A program made the translations under genes and the position numbers. Shown here piece by piece: positions 14,461-24,483 of a stretch of DNA of 56,090 nucleotides (position 1 is its first letter; each line of letters starts with the position of its first letter). The notes beneath the pieces were generated by a model that saw only the letters and a program-made list of their open reading frames with translations, had not been told where the DNA came from and made no database searches. The stretch is from a virus: positions 1-56,090 of IMG/VR virus record IMGVR_UViG_3300035698_006498. One strand, given 5' to 3'.

Positions 14461-16003
14461 TCAAATCCAGATGAGGCGTGACAGCCGGTCGAACTGGCTG
14501 GCCGAAGACCCGGTTCTCGCCAACGGCGAACCCACATGGGATGTGGTGAACAAGCTCATCAAGGTTGGTGACGGCCAGACAGCGTGGTCGGACCTGCCCT
14601 ACCATACGCAGCCATGGACAGGTTTCCAGGGCGTCCTGGCGATTGATGAAAGTGACTTCACCGCAGGCACGAGCGACACCTACGAATGGGGTGCTACCTC
14701 ACCTATGCTGGTGATCGTCGGCGCTACGATGACCAAGGATTTGATCTTCGCGCTCGATGCTCTCGATACTGAGTTGTTCGGCAACCAGACCGTGACCGTC
14801 GTCAGGCATGACAGCACGTCGTTTGACCTGACGGTGACTGGTGTCGGTGTCGGCGGAGGCGATACGGTCGTTCTCGACGCTGAGTTTGACAGCGCCACCT
14901 TCCGGTTCAATGGCAGTGACTGGCTGACGGTTAACATCTCCAAACAGACGGCTGCGGCAGCGGCCACTGGCAAGGTGATGTCCAGCCGCAATTCCGGCAA
15001 TCCGGTAACCAGCGGGATCACACTTTCGGCGTCAGATTTTTCGACCTTGATCCAGGCTAACCTTAATGCTGACGCGACGTTCACCCTCCCGACCGCAGTG
15101 GTGACTGCAACCACGGACATCGAAGAAATCCAGATCACCAACCTACCCGGCTCCAGTGGTGCCATGGCGCTGCGGTCGGACGGCTCCGGTTCAGGTGAAA
15201 TCGCCTACGGCACTATCGTTGACGCCCGGCGCTCCTATCAGGGTGAAGGTGCCACCACGACGACCACGGCCACTGTGTCGGTCGATGCGACGGTCGCTGG
15301 CGGCGACAACTACCTGCTGGTCGGCATCATGTACCAAGCCAATGCAATATCATCCAAATCGTTCAGTGGGACGTTTGATGGTAACGCCATGAGCGCGGTG
15401 CTGGCTCCAACCTCTGAGGAAGAACAATACCTGCCGGGTGTTGCGATCCTCGGCATCGCCAGTCCAACGCAAGGCACTGCTGACCTCGTGATCAATTTTG
15501 GTGCCGCGATCCGGTCTTATGGCATCGTTGCCATTCCGATGTCGGGCGTGGATAGCGTCGAGAATGCAACCGGCAGCCGGTCGAACAACCAGTCGAGCTA
15601 CAATCTTGCGCTGACGGCTGCGGATGTGGATCGAGTGCTGTTTGCCTTTACCGGCCAGCAGGGGTTTGCAGCGCAGGATACCGGTGGCGGCATCACGTTC
15701 AACCCTGGCACCGAGTTGATCCAGAACGCCAGTGGCACCAACAATACATCCTCCGATATGTCCTACGCAGCCGGTCGCGTGAGCAACCCGACTGCCGGGG
15801 TCAACAATATCCTGTTGGATTACCAGGGTATCTCGGATGGTGTCGGTTACGGCGGTGTTTCCGTGGTGCCGATTGCCGGTAGCGGGGCCGTTACCTTCAT
15901 GCCTAATTCTGTGCCAACCGATCTTGCACCGGGTGAGACTTATGTTTTGCAGGTCCAAGGTGATACCGGATACGTCCTAGTCGGCGGTGATGCTATCGGT
16001 TGA
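14453..16003 (+). CDS. Tail fibre with tropism-determinant N-terminal domain
   Basis: 516 residues. The first 50 (QIQMRRDSRSNWLAEDPVLA, then GEPTWD and KVGDGQTAWSDLPY) match the N-terminal fold found in the Bordetella phage major tropism determinant and many other fibres, used to trimerise and attach to the virion. The remainder is Gly/Thr/Ser-rich beta sandwich, including a carbohydrate-binding-like section from about residue 255. Likely binds the host receptor. No variable repeat or reverse transcriptase was found, so a diversity-generating system is not supported here. Overlaps the previous gene by eight bases. Confidence 0.75.
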   Translation: MADQIQMRRDSRSNWLAEDPVLANGEPTWDVVNKLIKVGDGQTAWSDLPYHTQPWTGFQGVLAIDESDFTAGTSDTYEWGATSPMLVIVGATMTKDLIFALDALDTELFGNQTVTVVRHDSTSFDLTVTGVGVGGGDTVVLDAEFDSATFRFNGSDWLTVNISKQTAAAAATGKVMSSRNSGNPVTSGITLSASDFSTLIQANLNADATFTLPTAVVTATTDIEEIQITNLPGSSGAMALRSDGSGSGEIAYGTIVDARRSYQGEGATTTTTATVSVDATVAGGDNYLLVGIMYQANAISSKSFSGTFDGNAMSAVLAPTSEEEQYLPGVAILGIASPTQGTADLVINFGAAIRSYGIVAIPMSGVDSVENATGSRSNNQSSYNLALTAADVDRVLFAFTGQQGFAAQDTGGGITFNPGTELIQNASGTNNTSSDMSYAAGRVSNPTAGVNNILLDYQGISDGVGYGGVSVVPIAGSGAVTFMPNSVPTDLAPGETYVLQVQGDTGYVLVGGDAIG

Positions 16004-16019
16004 TCGAAGGGAATTTACG

Positions 16020-16913
16020 ATGGTCCTCTTGGGTACTCTGATCGAAGGTCGCCGTGCCACCTTATCAGGTGGCGGCGGTGGCGGTGGCACACCGACTATA
16101 CCCGGTACAGGCACGCCCGGTGTGTGGGTACCCACGTCGTTCAATACTGAACCGGAAGGCCGTACGTGGACCATAGTCTATGGTGATGCGACCGGTGGCC
16201 TGACGCAGAACTTCATCGATAGTCAGCGCAACAAATTGACCAATGGCACCTATCCATATCGGTCATATTCGGTCACTGAGTATGACGGGTTCGAGATGCT
16301 GGTGAACGATGTCAAACAAGGCCAGATCGTGCCGCCTATCCAGTTCTCAGACACTGAACTGAACCTGGACGCCACGGCTCACCGCTATTGGTGGATGCGC
16401 TACCACCTCGTCATGACCGCCTACATCGGGCTGAACGGCAAGTTTCATCAGTTGATGCTCGGTCGCGGCTATTGGGGCGATAATTACGCTCGACCGGCAG
16501 GCAGTTATTGGGGCACCGACGCGGTGTTTCTCTGCGGCATGCACCCAAAGCGCAACGGCAATGCGAAGAATTTCTACCGGGGGTTTGCGTCGTACCGTGG
16601 GCAGGACAGTTCGTTCGGTGATGTTTTCGGGATTAACTCATCCCCTGACTTTCCTCTCAATCGTATCGTCACTATTGATCAGATCATCGACCTCGGCACC
16701 GGGTCGAACGATGGGGGACATCGGGTTTATCTCGACGGCATCCCTCATGGCGAGATCGCTAATATCGAGCCAAAGTTGACAGGCCCAAGTGGGACGCTCA
16801 ACAAGGTGTGGTTTCGCTTGCGGGATATGAATGGAGGCACGGTCGAGAACTACCCTGCCCCTCGCCCATACAAGCTCTACACTGGCGGTTTATTCATAGG
16901 GTATGCAGGCTGA
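16020..16913 (+). CDS. Tail protein with lectin-like domain and palindrome-derived linker
   Basis: 297 residues; start [10 protein letters not shown] chosen for the GAAGGGA site upstream. Residues 13-32 form a glycine-rich linker in which a palindrome copy is read as ATLSGG followed by a glycine run and [10 protein letters not shown]. The rest is a beta-rich domain with aromatic clusters ([16 protein letters not shown]) and a terminal segment [15 protein letters not shown] like laminin-G/concanavalin-type lectins and glucanases. Probably a receptor-binding or glycan-degrading tail component; catalytic residues cannot be assigned. Confidence 0.65.
   Translation: MVLLGTLIEGRRATLSGGGGGGGTPTIPGTGTPGVWVPTSFNTEPEGRTWTIVYGDATGGLTQNFIDSQRNKLTNGTYPYRSYSVTEYDGFEMLVNDVKQGQIVPPIQFSDTELNLDATAHRYWWMRYHLVMTAYIGLNGKFHQLMLGRGYWGDNYARPAGSYWGTDAVFLCGMHPKRNGNAKNFYRGFASYRGQDSSFGDVFGINSSPDFPLNRIVTIDQIIDLGTGSNDGGHRVYLDGIPHGEIANIEPKLTGPSGTLNKVWFRLRDMNGGTVENYPAPRPYKLYTGGLFIGYAG
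16057..16072. repeat. Dispersed palindrome, copy 9 (in gene)
   Basis: CCACCTTATCAGGTGG, read as ACC TTA TCA GGT GG (TLSGG). With the consensus centre this frame would contain TGA. Confidence 0.9.
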
Positions 16914-17962
16914 TGGCTTTACGATTTCAAGTCCGTGGCGGCACTGAAGCTGAGTGGGTTGATGCCAATCCGACGCTTGCCGAGCGCGAAATTGCACTAT
17001 CGACTGATGTCAACGCACTCAAGGTAGGTGACGGTTCAACCGCCTGGAACGACCTGCCCTACTTCTCGACCGCCAATGAGACGCTGACCCAGGCCGCGTA
17101 CGATGCGTTGACGCCTGTCAACGGCAAGTATTACCGGATCGAGAACACCCCCGGCATTTTCGTCAAGCACTACATGGGTGATCAGGAGATCGTGGCTGGA
17201 ACGGCAGGTGCTGACGGTGCTGATGGCGCTGACGGTGACACTGGCCCTGCTGGCCCTGCTGGCCCTACGGGTCCGACTGGTCCGACCGGTCCTGCGGGTG
17301 CTGACGGTGCTGACGGTGATGATGGTGCCACCGGCCCTGCTGGCCCTGCTGGCCCAACCGGCCCAACCGGTCCTGACGGTGCCGACAGCATGGTTGCTGG
17401 CCCTGCTGGCCCTGCTGGCCCTGCTGGCCCTGCTGGCCCTGCTGGCCCTACGGGTCCGACTGGTCCGACCGGTCCTGCGGGTGCTGACGGTGCCACCGGC
17501 CCTGCTGGCCCTGCTGGCCCAACCGGCCCAACCGGTCCTACTGGTCCCAACGCACCGCTAAGCATATCCGGCACCCCGGTGAACAATCAGGTTGCGGTCT
17601 GGACCGACGCCGACACGCTCGAAGGCGATGATGCCCTTCAGCTTGACGCCAACAATGTTACGATCACTCAAGGCTTCCGCAAGAAAGCGCAGGTCAAGTC
17701 AGCCAACTACACACTGGCCGCAGCCGATGCCGGCACCACGATTATCTGCACGGCTGCACTGACTTTGACCTTTCCGGCGACCGGCACGCTGGGTGACGGC
17801 TCCAACACCACTATTATCGCTGATGGCGGCGGCGTGACGGTTGACGGCCCAGGCGGTACCAATGCCACTATTGCCGATGGTGAGGCTGGTTCAGTGATAG
17901 AGGCCAACTCCAAGCAGTATTGTCAGACCGCCAGCGCCACCAGTTATGTGACGATTTCCTGA
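16913..17962 (+). CDS. Collagen-like tail fibre with tropism-type N-terminal domain
   Basis: 349 residues. Residues 1-50 repeat the fibre-attachment domain seen in the gene at 14453 ([20 protein letters not shown], then WNDLPY). A spacer follows, then about 115 residues of Gly-X-Y triplets dominated by GPA, GPT and GAD, a collagen-type triple helix, and a small beta-rich head. The start overlaps the previous stop (TGATG). The two fibres with the same anchor probably share one attachment site on the virion. The repeats are built of near-identical GGCCCTGCT-type units and could change length by recombination. Confidence 0.8.
   Translation: MALRFQVRGGTEAEWVDANPTLAEREIALSTDVNALKVGDGSTAWNDLPYFSTANETLTQAAYDALTPVNGKYYRIENTPGIFVKHYMGDQEIVAGTAGADGADGADGDTGPAGPAGPTGPTGPTGPAGADGADGDDGATGPAGPAGPTGPTGPDGADSMVAGPAGPAGPAGPAGPAGPTGPTGPTGPAGADGATGPAGPAGPTGPTGPTGPNAPLSISGTPVNNQVAVWTDADTLEGDDALQLDANNVTITQGFRKKAQVKSANYTLAAADAGTTIICTAALTLTFPATGTLGDGSNTTIIADGGGVTVDGPGGTNATIADGEAGSVIEANSKQYCQTASATSYVTIS
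17206..17550. repeat. Collagen-coding triplet repeats
   Basis: Nine-base and longer units such as GGCCCTGCT and GGTCCGACT repeat in blocks; one larger block (from GGTGACACTGG) recurs after about 180 bases. All encode Gly-X-Y. Confidence 0.85.
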
Positions 17963-18663
17963 TGGTGATTGCGATCAGTCGGCTGGCAGCGGCCACGACC
18001 GAGGTCAATGGGGTGGGCAGTATCACCACGGCGGCGTTCTCTCCGAGTGACGACGCGCTGCTGATGGTCATGATCGGCTACCGTGATGGATCGACGATTG
18101 ACGACGATCACACCATATCAGCCGACACAGTGGCCAACAACGGCGCGTGGACGGCCTACAATGGCTCCAATACCGGTTCTGGCCCTTCGAGATCGGTCAA
18201 GGTATTTACGTCGCAGATTACCGGGTCACCGGGCACTGACGTGACGGTCACCATTGACTTCGATGCCGAGAGCATTTCTGAGGGCCGGGTCGAGGTGGTC
18301 GAGGTGACCGGCCACGATGTGACGACGCCTATTGTTCAGACCAAGAACGCCACACAGACTGGCAGCAGCACGGCGGCTGTCAGCTTCGATGCTGGCGTGA
18401 CGGCAGGTAATGCTGTGATCGGGTTTCTGATCAATGGGGGCAATGGGCCGATTAACGCTGGTACTGATTTTACCGAGCTGTTTGAAAGCATTGCGGTTGG
18501 CTCGAATGACTACGTCCAGGCGCAGTACGATTTGTCACCTGCCGACGATACCGTTGATTGGGACCAGATCGATGCGAACCAAACATCGATCATGATTTTA
18601 GAAGTTGCACTGGCATCTACGGCAAACCCAGGTGGGTTGGTTGCCACGTTGATGGGAGCTTAA
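17962..18663 (+). CDS. Beta-rich tail-associated protein
   Basis: 233 residues; start [10 protein letters not shown] overlaps the previous stop (TGATG). All-beta prediction with alternating Thr/Val/Asp strands. The segment ALLMVMIGYRDGS is similar in form to YLLVGIMYQ in the first fibre (14453), suggesting a shared jelly-roll carbohydrate-binding fold. Likely a fibre tip or host-recognition accessory. Not otherwise recognised. Confidence 0.6.
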   Translation: MVIAISRLAAATTEVNGVGSITTAAFSPSDDALLMVMIGYRDGSTIDDDHTISADTVANNGAWTAYNGSNTGSGPSRSVKVFTSQITGSPGTDVTVTIDFDAESISEGRVEVVEVTGHDVTTPIVQTKNATQTGSSTAAVSFDAGVTAGNAVIGFLINGGNGPINAGTDFTELFESIAVGSNDYVQAQYDLSPADDTVDWDQIDANQTSIMILEVALASTANPGGLVATLMGA

Positions 18664-18664
18664 A

Positions 18665-20665
18665 ATGGCGTTTGATTTGGTGGCCACTGACGCCAGGGCG
18701 CAGATCGGTGCTGAGCCTCAGCAGGCTCCACCCGAGAGCATACCCAAACTCGCACGCAACGAATTCATGGGGTTCATCCGCCAGCAGTTTTCAGAGATGA
18801 AGCGGTTTCGCAATGGCAGGCTCAAGTTCGATGACCGCATCGCCTACTGTCTCCGTGCGCGTGAGGGGCGCTACGACAGCCAGACGCTCGCGGCCATCCG
18901 TGAGTTCAAGGGGTCGGAAATCTTCGCCCGGTTGACATCGAACAAATGCCGTGGCGCTGCCGCGATGCTTCGTGAACTATTCGTGAGCAATGAGCGGCCA
19001 TGGTCACTCGAACCGACACCGGTTCCGTCAAACTTCAACGATATGATCGGGGAAGCCAAAAAACTCGTGATCATGGAAGCCCAGGCTGCGATACAGCAAG
19101 GTTTCCCGGTTGATGAAGGTATGGTCGCCATGCGCATGGACACCATGTACGAGGCGGTGGCCAAGGCATCCCGCACTGAAGCGCGTGAGAAGACCAACAC
19201 CGCCGCCAAATACGTGGACGACATGCTGGTCGAAGGCGGCTTCTACCGGGCACTCGACGTGTTCCTCGAAGACTTCGTGACATTCCCGATTGCCGTCATC
19301 AAAGGCCCGGTGGTGCGCATGGAGCGCGATGTCCGGTGGGTCAAAGGTAGAGCAGTCACCCAGGTCATACCCAAAATGACATGGGAGTGCATCCGACCCC
19401 ATAGGCTATGGTGGACCCCCGGCGCGTTCGATGTAAATCGCTCGGACTTCTGCGAGATCGTGCCAATGCTGCGGTCTGACTTGCAGGCGCTCATAGGCGT
19501 GCCAGGGTTTGATGAAGTGGCCATCAGGAACGCCATTGTCGATCACGCCCAAGGGCATCGCGAGTACCATCTGGAAGACACTGATATCAGTGAGCTGGAA
19601 GGTCGGCACGATAGCCTCGGTGGTGGTTATGAGTTCATCGACATGGTTGAATTCAATGGCCGTGTGCATGGGCGTGATCTTGAGATTATGGGCATTGAAG
19701 TTGAAGACCCTGATCTCGACTATCTCTGTCGCTCGTGGATGGTCGGTAATCACCTGCTCAAGGTTCAGGTCGATCCTGACCCCCGTCAGCGCATGCCCTA
19801 CTACATCACTAGCTACGAGCCGACCCCAGGCTCCATGGTGGGTGTTGCGCTACCTGAACTCATGGGTGACCTACAGCAGGCTCAGAACGCCACTCTGCGC
19901 TCGCTGGTGAACAATATGAGCATCGCCAGCGGACCACAGGTCGCGGTTAACCAGGAGGCGCTGGCGGACCCGGAGGACGCGCACACGCTCTATCCATGGA
20001 AGCGCTGGATTGTCGATATGGACCCGACGCTGATCGGCACGCAGAATTACCGGCCGATTGACTTTTTCCAGCCACAGAGCAACGTGCAAGACCTTTTGTT
20101 CGCGTTCAGCTCATTGTCGAATATCGCGGACGAGGTGACAGCGGTCCCGCGTTACCTATCGGGCAACCAGAACGTCGGTGGTGCTGCGCGTACAGCTTCC
20201 GGCCTCTCGATGCTCATGGGTAACGCAACCCGCACCATGAAGTCAGTCGCCAGCCGCATCGATCACGACATCATCGAACCGTTGATCCGCAAAACCTACG
20301 ACATGGTTATGCTCTCGACCGAAGCCGATTTTCTGCAAGGTGACGACGAGATCGTGGTACGCGGCGCGACCAGGGCCGAGCAGCTTGAGCGCGATAAAAT
20401 GCGCATGCTCGAATTGCTTCAGATCACCGGCAACCCAATCGATCAGGCCATCATGGGCGTCGATGGGCGCGCCTCTGCTATTCGTGAGATTTCCCGCCAC
20501 ATGGGTATCAAGCACGAAGATACTTTGCCGACACCCCAGGAGGTCAAGCAGCGCCTCGAAATGCTCCAGGGCAACATGGGTGCACAGAACGGGCGACCGG
20601 CAGAGAAACCCGCCGACAACCGGGTAAACGCCAACCAAGACAACCGGCAAAGGACGAACATATGA
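18665..20665 (+). CDS. Portal protein (head-tail connector)
   Basis: 666 residues, in the size range of podovirus portals. Supporting features: a helical, charged N-terminal region; a central stem-type section with FPIAVIKGPVVRME; the segment YYITSYEPTPGSMVGVALPE, then DLQQAQNATLRSLVNNM, which is characteristic of portals of this group; and a helical C-terminal barrel. Twelve copies would form the ring at the DNA-entry vertex and bind the terminase. Upstream of scaffold and coat genes, as expected. Confidence 0.88.
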   Translation: MAFDLVATDARAQIGAEPQQAPPESIPKLARNEFMGFIRQQFSEMKRFRNGRLKFDDRIAYCLRAREGRYDSQTLAAIREFKGSEIFARLTSNKCRGAAAMLRELFVSNERPWSLEPTPVPSNFNDMIGEAKKLVIMEAQAAIQQGFPVDEGMVAMRMDTMYEAVAKASRTEAREKTNTAAKYVDDMLVEGGFYRALDVFLEDFVTFPIAVIKGPVVRMERDVRWVKGRAVTQVIPKMTWECIRPHRLWWTPGAFDVNRSDFCEIVPMLRSDLQALIGVPGFDEVAIRNAIVDHAQGHREYHLEDTDISELEGRHDSLGGGYEFIDMVEFNGRVHGRDLEIMGIEVEDPDLDYLCRSWMVGNHLLKVQVDPDPRQRMPYYITSYEPTPGSMVGVALPELMGDLQQAQNATLRSLVNNMSIASGPQVAVNQEALADPEDAHTLYPWKRWIVDMDPTLIGTQNYRPIDFFQPQSNVQDLLFAFSSLSNIADEVTAVPRYLSGNQNVGGAARTASGLSMLMGNATRTMKSVASRIDHDIIEPLIRKTYDMVMLSTEADFLQGDDEIVVRGATRAEQLERDKMRMLELLQITGNPIDQAIMGVDGRASAIREISRHMGIKHEDTLPTPQEVKQRLEMLQGNMGAQNGRPAEKPADNRVNANQDNRQRTNI

Positions 20666-20841
20666 AGACCCCCGCCAAGAAAGAACGAGTGATCCGCGAT
20701 CCGCTTCACACCATGGATCGACCGAGTGAACGAAAGACCGACTATTGGGACCGGCAACAGCGTTGGTTTGGCAAGGGGAAGAACCCGACCAACCCCATGA
20801 ACGCCACGGGTGAAAGCGCGACCATGGTTCGTGTCACTTAA
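20662..20841 (+). CDS. Small basic 59-residue protein
   Basis: Starts MKTPAKKERVIRDPLHTMDR; overlaps the portal stop as ATGA, with AAAGGA upstream. Rich in arginine and lysine in the first half, with W residues at 29 and 35. A small basic protein between portal and scaffold is common in podoviruses; function unknown. Confidence 0.65.
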   Translation: MKTPAKKERVIRDPLHTMDRPSERKTDYWDRQQRWFGKGKNPTNPMNATGESATMVRVT

Positions 20842-21046
20842 GCCCAATGCCGGTGCAGCGGAGTTCCTGCGGCTCGTTGAGAACCACAGGAACTTCGCTC
20901 AGTTTCGAGACTGGCTGACCACAGAGCACGCGAGGAAAGTTGCAGCTCTGACCGCCCGCGATGTGCAGCTTCCCGATTGGGAAAGGGGCTACGCACGCTG
21001 CCTTAGCGATCTGATAGAAACCATGAACAAGCCAAGAGGAAATTGA
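20810..21046 (+). CDS. Unidentified 78-residue protein before the scaffold
   Basis: Mostly helical, soluble (EFLRLVENHRNFAQFRDWLT). Start uncertain: GTG at 20810 or GTG at 20831, neither with a strong ribosome-binding site, so translation probably depends on coupling with the overlapping gene upstream. Its stop overlaps the scaffold ATG. Possibly a head-assembly accessory. Confidence 0.6.
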   Translation: MKARPWFVSLKPNAGAAEFLRLVENHRNFAQFRDWLTTEHARKVAALTARDVQLPDWERGYARCLSDLIETMNKPRGN

Positions 21047-22020
21047 TGGCCCTTCCCAAAGACATCCGAGACAGTATCGACCGTGGTGAAAAAGCCCAAC
21101 GCGCATTGCGCGGGGAGACTGATCCAGCGGCGAAACAGCCGGAACCAGAGGATACGGCTAAGCCCGCCCCCGCCAATAACGATGACAAACCCGCCGACAA
21201 TCAGCCGCCACCTGATAAGGTGGTACCCAAAGCAGATACGCCTCCGATACCAGACCCGGAACCTGATCCATGGGAACAGCGCTTCCGCACGCTGCAAGGC
21301 AAATACAATACCGAGATGCAGCGCGAGCGTGATGCACGCCAGGAACTTGAACAAAAGGTCAAGGAACTCAGGGAAAAAGCACCAGCGCCTGCGGCCATCG
21401 CCACCCCTGAACAGGTCGAAGAATTTGGCCCCGAGTTGATCGGGTTGATCGAACGTATGGCGACCGCCAAGGCCACAGAGCAGACTGCGGCCTTACAGGC
21501 TGAAGTCGAACGACTTAAGACCAGCCAGCAAAAAGTATCCGGCGATGTCTCGAACCTTCGTGCCAATGATGTGCAAGGACACTTGCGTCAGCGCTTCCCT
21601 GATTGGGCCAAACAGAATGGCGACCCCAAGTTCCATAAATGGCTCGATGTTCGTGACCCAATATCTGGCCACCACCGGCAGGATTTACTTGACCACGCCG
21701 TCACGAATGGTGATGTAAGTCGAACGATTGCCATCTTTGATGCCTTTCGCAGGGAAACAGGTTGGACTGCCAGCACTGAGCCAGAGCCAAAACCCAAGCT
21801 GGATACTTTGGCCGCTCCACCAAATGCTGGACGCACTGCCCCTCACACCGATCCGACCGAGCCTAAGCCAGTCGAAATGTTGTCCAGGTCCAGAATACGC
21901 GAGTTCAATCGCCAACTGGCCAATGGTCAACTCAAGCGCGGTGGTATGTCGGACAAGGAAATCTCCGATCATCTGAAACAAATTGATGTTGCCGTCAAAG
22001 AGGGCCGCATCACCGACTAA
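21046..22020 (+). CDS. Scaffold protein
   Basis: 324 residues. Highly charged, proline-rich N-terminal third, long coiled coil (EMQRERDARQELEQKVKELR and following), and a basic helix-loop C-terminus (SRIREFNRQLANGQLKRGG), the typical plan of capsid scaffolds whose C-terminus binds coat. Lies directly before the coat gene. ATG with AGAGGA five bases upstream. A palindrome copy in the proline-rich part is read as PPPDKVV. Confidence 0.82.
   Translation: MALPKDIRDSIDRGEKAQRALRGETDPAAKQPEPEDTAKPAPANNDDKPADNQPPPDKVVPKADTPPIPDPEPDPWEQRFRTLQGKYNTEMQRERDARQELEQKVKELREKAPAPAAIATPEQVEEFGPELIGLIERMATAKATEQTAALQAEVERLKTSQQKVSGDVSNLRANDVQGHLRQRFPDWAKQNGDPKFHKWLDVRDPISGHHRQDLLDHAVTNGDVSRTIAIFDAFRRETGWTASTEPEPKPKLDTLAAPPNAGRTAPHTDPTEPKPVEMLSRSRIREFNRQLANGQLKRGGMSDKEISDHLKQIDVAVKEGRITD
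21208..21223. repeat. Dispersed palindrome, copy 10 (in gene)
   Basis: CCACCTGATAAGGTGG, read as PPDKV in the disordered N-terminal part of the scaffold. Confidence 0.9.
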
Positions 22021-22036
22021 CCTGTGAGGAATAGAT

Positions 22037-23011
22037 ATGGCCTTTGCACTAGGCACCCCGCATCCGTCTGGTTCCAGCACCAGTTCACCCGCCCTGTCTG
22101 GCACCTTTATCCCCGAAGTATGGAGCGGTAAGCTCCTGCACAAGTTCTATGCTTCGACCGTCTTGGCCGCGATTTCCAACACCGACTACGAGGGTGAAAT
22201 TCGCAACCAGGGCGACAAGGTCAAAATCCGTCAGGTGCCGACCGTCACCATCAATAACTACAGCGCTGAGCAGACCCTGGCGTTCCAGCGTCCTGGTATC
22301 GCAGTGGTCGAGCTGGACATCGACAAGGGCAAATACTTCAACTGCATCTTGGACGATGTGCTGGCACAGCAGTCCGATATCGAGCTGTTGGACCTGTGGG
22401 CCGAAGACGCTGCCGAGCAAATGAAGATCAGCATCGACACGCAGGTGTTGGCTGCTCTCCCTGCCACCGTCAGTGCCGACAACTCCGGCACCACTGCCGG
22501 TGTCATCTCCGGTGACATCGATCTCGGTGCCGTGGATAGTTCGGTTGAACTGGTCGGTCGCAACGGGGCTGCCGGTGAAACCGAAATCCTCGACTTGATC
22601 GTGGATATGGGCCAGACGCTCGATGAGCAGAACGTCCCTGAAACTGGTCGATGGATCGTCCTCCCGGCATGGGCTGCGTCCATGATCCAGAAGTCCGATT
22701 TGCGGCAGGCCGACATTTCGGGTGATGACGTTTCCATCCTCCGCAACGGTCGCCTGGGCATGATCGACCGCTTCACGATCTACCGCTCGAACCTGCTGGC
22801 AACTGCCGCCAACGACAGCGGCGGCGACGGCACCTACTTCCTGGCCGGTCACTCTGTGGGCTTCACTTTTGCCAGCCAGTTGGCCGAGATGGAAACCTTG
22901 CGGATGGAAAGCACGTTCGGTAACGTGGTCCGTGGTCTTCAGGTATATGGATACAAAACCACCGATGGCAAAGCGCTTGCCACGGCATTTGCCCGTAAGT
23001 CTGAAGTCTAA
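22037..23011 (+). CDS. Major capsid protein
   Basis: 324 residues, of the P22/HK97-fold coat type: N-terminal arm (PEVWSGKLLHKFYASTVLAA), an E-loop/beta region with GDKVKIRQVPTVTINNY, spine helix segments (EQMKISIDTQVLAALP), and a C-terminal half with GRWIVLPAWAASMIQKSDLR that is shared by coats of this group. Follows the scaffold; well-placed ribosome-binding site (GTGAGGAA). A 13-bp hairpin lies just after the stop. Confidence 0.88.
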   Translation: MAFALGTPHPSGSSTSSPALSGTFIPEVWSGKLLHKFYASTVLAAISNTDYEGEIRNQGDKVKIRQVPTVTINNYSAEQTLAFQRPGIAVVELDIDKGKYFNCILDDVLAQQSDIELLDLWAEDAAEQMKISIDTQVLAALPATVSADNSGTTAGVISGDIDLGAVDSSVELVGRNGAAGETEILDLIVDMGQTLDEQNVPETGRWIVLPAWAASMIQKSDLRQADISGDDVSILRNGRLGMIDRFTIYRSNLLATAANDSGGDGTYFLAGHSVGFTFASQLAEMETLRMESTFGNVVRGLQVYGYKTTDGKALATAFARKSEV

Positions 23012-23026
23012 GAAAGTCCCGAGCTT

Positions 23027-23056
23027 GTTGCCGTCACCTTATCAGGTGGCGGCAAC
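23027..23056 (+). terminator. Hairpin after the coat gene, built on a palindrome copy
   Basis: Arms GTTGCCGTCACCT and AGGTGGCGGCAAC form 13 pairs (one G-U) around the loop TATC. No T-run follows, so it probably attenuates or stabilises the coat mRNA end rather than stopping all transcription. Confidence 0.7.
23034..23049. repeat. Dispersed palindrome, copy 11
   Basis: TCACCTTATCAGGTGG; the outer T pairs with G in the transcript. Core of the post-coat hairpin. Confidence 0.88.
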
Positions 23057-23076
23057 GGCATTCATAAGAGGTTATC

Positions 23077-23475
<399 letters not shown>

Positions 23476-23476
23476 A

Positions 23477-23824
23477 ATGGATATAGCGAGCCTCATCAGA
23501 CAGGTTCGGGATATCCTTCAAGACGCCGACAGCAGCAACTATCGGTACTCCGATCAGAGTTTGCTGGACCGCGTCAACCAAGGCATCCGCGAAGCGTACA
23601 GGCTACGGCCTGACGCCTTTGTGGGGCTGTACGACCAACCTCTCCCGACATATACCGAAGCTGATATCACCAACGCCACCGAGCTGAGCATGGCCAACGT
23701 GGTCCAGGTGAGCCTCGAATACTATGTGGCTGGAACGGCCGAGCTGCGTGACGACGAGTACGTCACCGATGGCCGCGCCGCGCAACTCATCTCAGACTTC
23801 CGCAGACAGCTTCGTGGGGCTTGA
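23477..23824 (+). CDS. Head-tail adaptor-like protein
   Basis: 115 residues, helical. The segment LLDRVNQGIREAYRLRPDAF and the C-terminal ELRDDEYVTDGRAAQLISDF match a small family (DUF6682-like) found after coat genes in short-tailed phages. Expected to bind the portal ring or neck. Confidence 0.7.
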   Translation: MDIASLIRQVRDILQDADSSNYRYSDQSLLDRVNQGIREAYRLRPDAFVGLYDQPLPTYTEADITNATELSMANVVQVSLEYYVAGTAELRDDEYVTDGRAAQLISDFRRQLRGA

Positions 23825-23827
23825 TAG

Positions 23828-24481
23828 ATGGCTGAACCCTTTGGCGGCACGCTAACCACTCCACAGCCATGGCTCGACCTCGTCCTGCCAATGTTACCCG
23901 GTGCGGTGCCGGAAGCGGTGCGATCACGGTTGCTGACATGCCTGCGTGAGTTCTGCACGGAAGGGCTTGGGTATGTCTCCACCATAGACACGGTGAACTT
24001 CGTTGCTGGCACCGATACCTATCCAATTTCATCCGGTGTCGCCAACACGGACATCGTGACCGTGCTTGAGTTGTTGATCGGCGGTCAGCCGTATCGACCG
24101 ACCACACGCCAACAGATGCTCAACCTGCGCAACAGGTTCGATCAGCCAATCGGCTTTTCCTATGAGTTCACGCAGATACAACCCGGTGTCATCCAGTTCA
24201 ACAAGGTGCTGACGGAGGATGCGACCGGCTCAGTCTACGTCGCGCTGGTGCCAAAAACCCTTCTGGTGCCGGATTGGTTCATCTCTCGATATGGTCACAT
24301 CATCGCTGAAGGTTGTGCTGGCAAGATGATGCAGCAGACCAAGATGCCGTGGGCTGACCCGAAAGAGGGACTGAAACTTGAGCGCCGGTTCTACAAACGA
24401 GCAAGACGATCAAAAACGGAAGCCAGCCACGGCTTCATGAAAGTCAACACTGCATGGGCATTTCCCAGGTTTGGGGTCTGA
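23828..24481 (+). CDS. Neck / adaptor protein
   Basis: 217 residues. N-terminal helices with RLLTCLREFCTEG, a small beta domain (TDTYPISSG) and a C-terminal helix with FYKRARRSKTEASHG. The pattern is like the tail tubular protein A/gp4-type adaptors that join portal to nozzle. Three bases separate it from the preceding gene. Confidence 0.7.
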   Translation: MAEPFGGTLTTPQPWLDLVLPMLPGAVPEAVRSRLLTCLREFCTEGLGYVSTIDTVNFVAGTDTYPISSGVANTDIVTVLELLIGGQPYRPTTRQQMLNLRNRFDQPIGFSYEFTQIQPGVIQFNKVLTEDATGSVYVALVPKTLLVPDWFISRYGHIIAEGCAGKMMQQTKMPWADPKEGLKLERRFYKRARRSKTEASHGFMKVNTAWAFPRFGV

Positions 24482-24483
24482 CC

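Noticed and set aside
17182-17586. Long antisense frame opposite the collagen region, also Gly/Pro-rich
   Set aside because: GC-rich triplet repeats stay open on both strands; the sense frame is continuous with fibre domains on both sides.
14453-17962. Diversity-generating retroelement with the tropism-type fibres
   Set aside because: No reverse transcriptase and no template/variable repeat pair were found; only the fibre attachment domain is shared.
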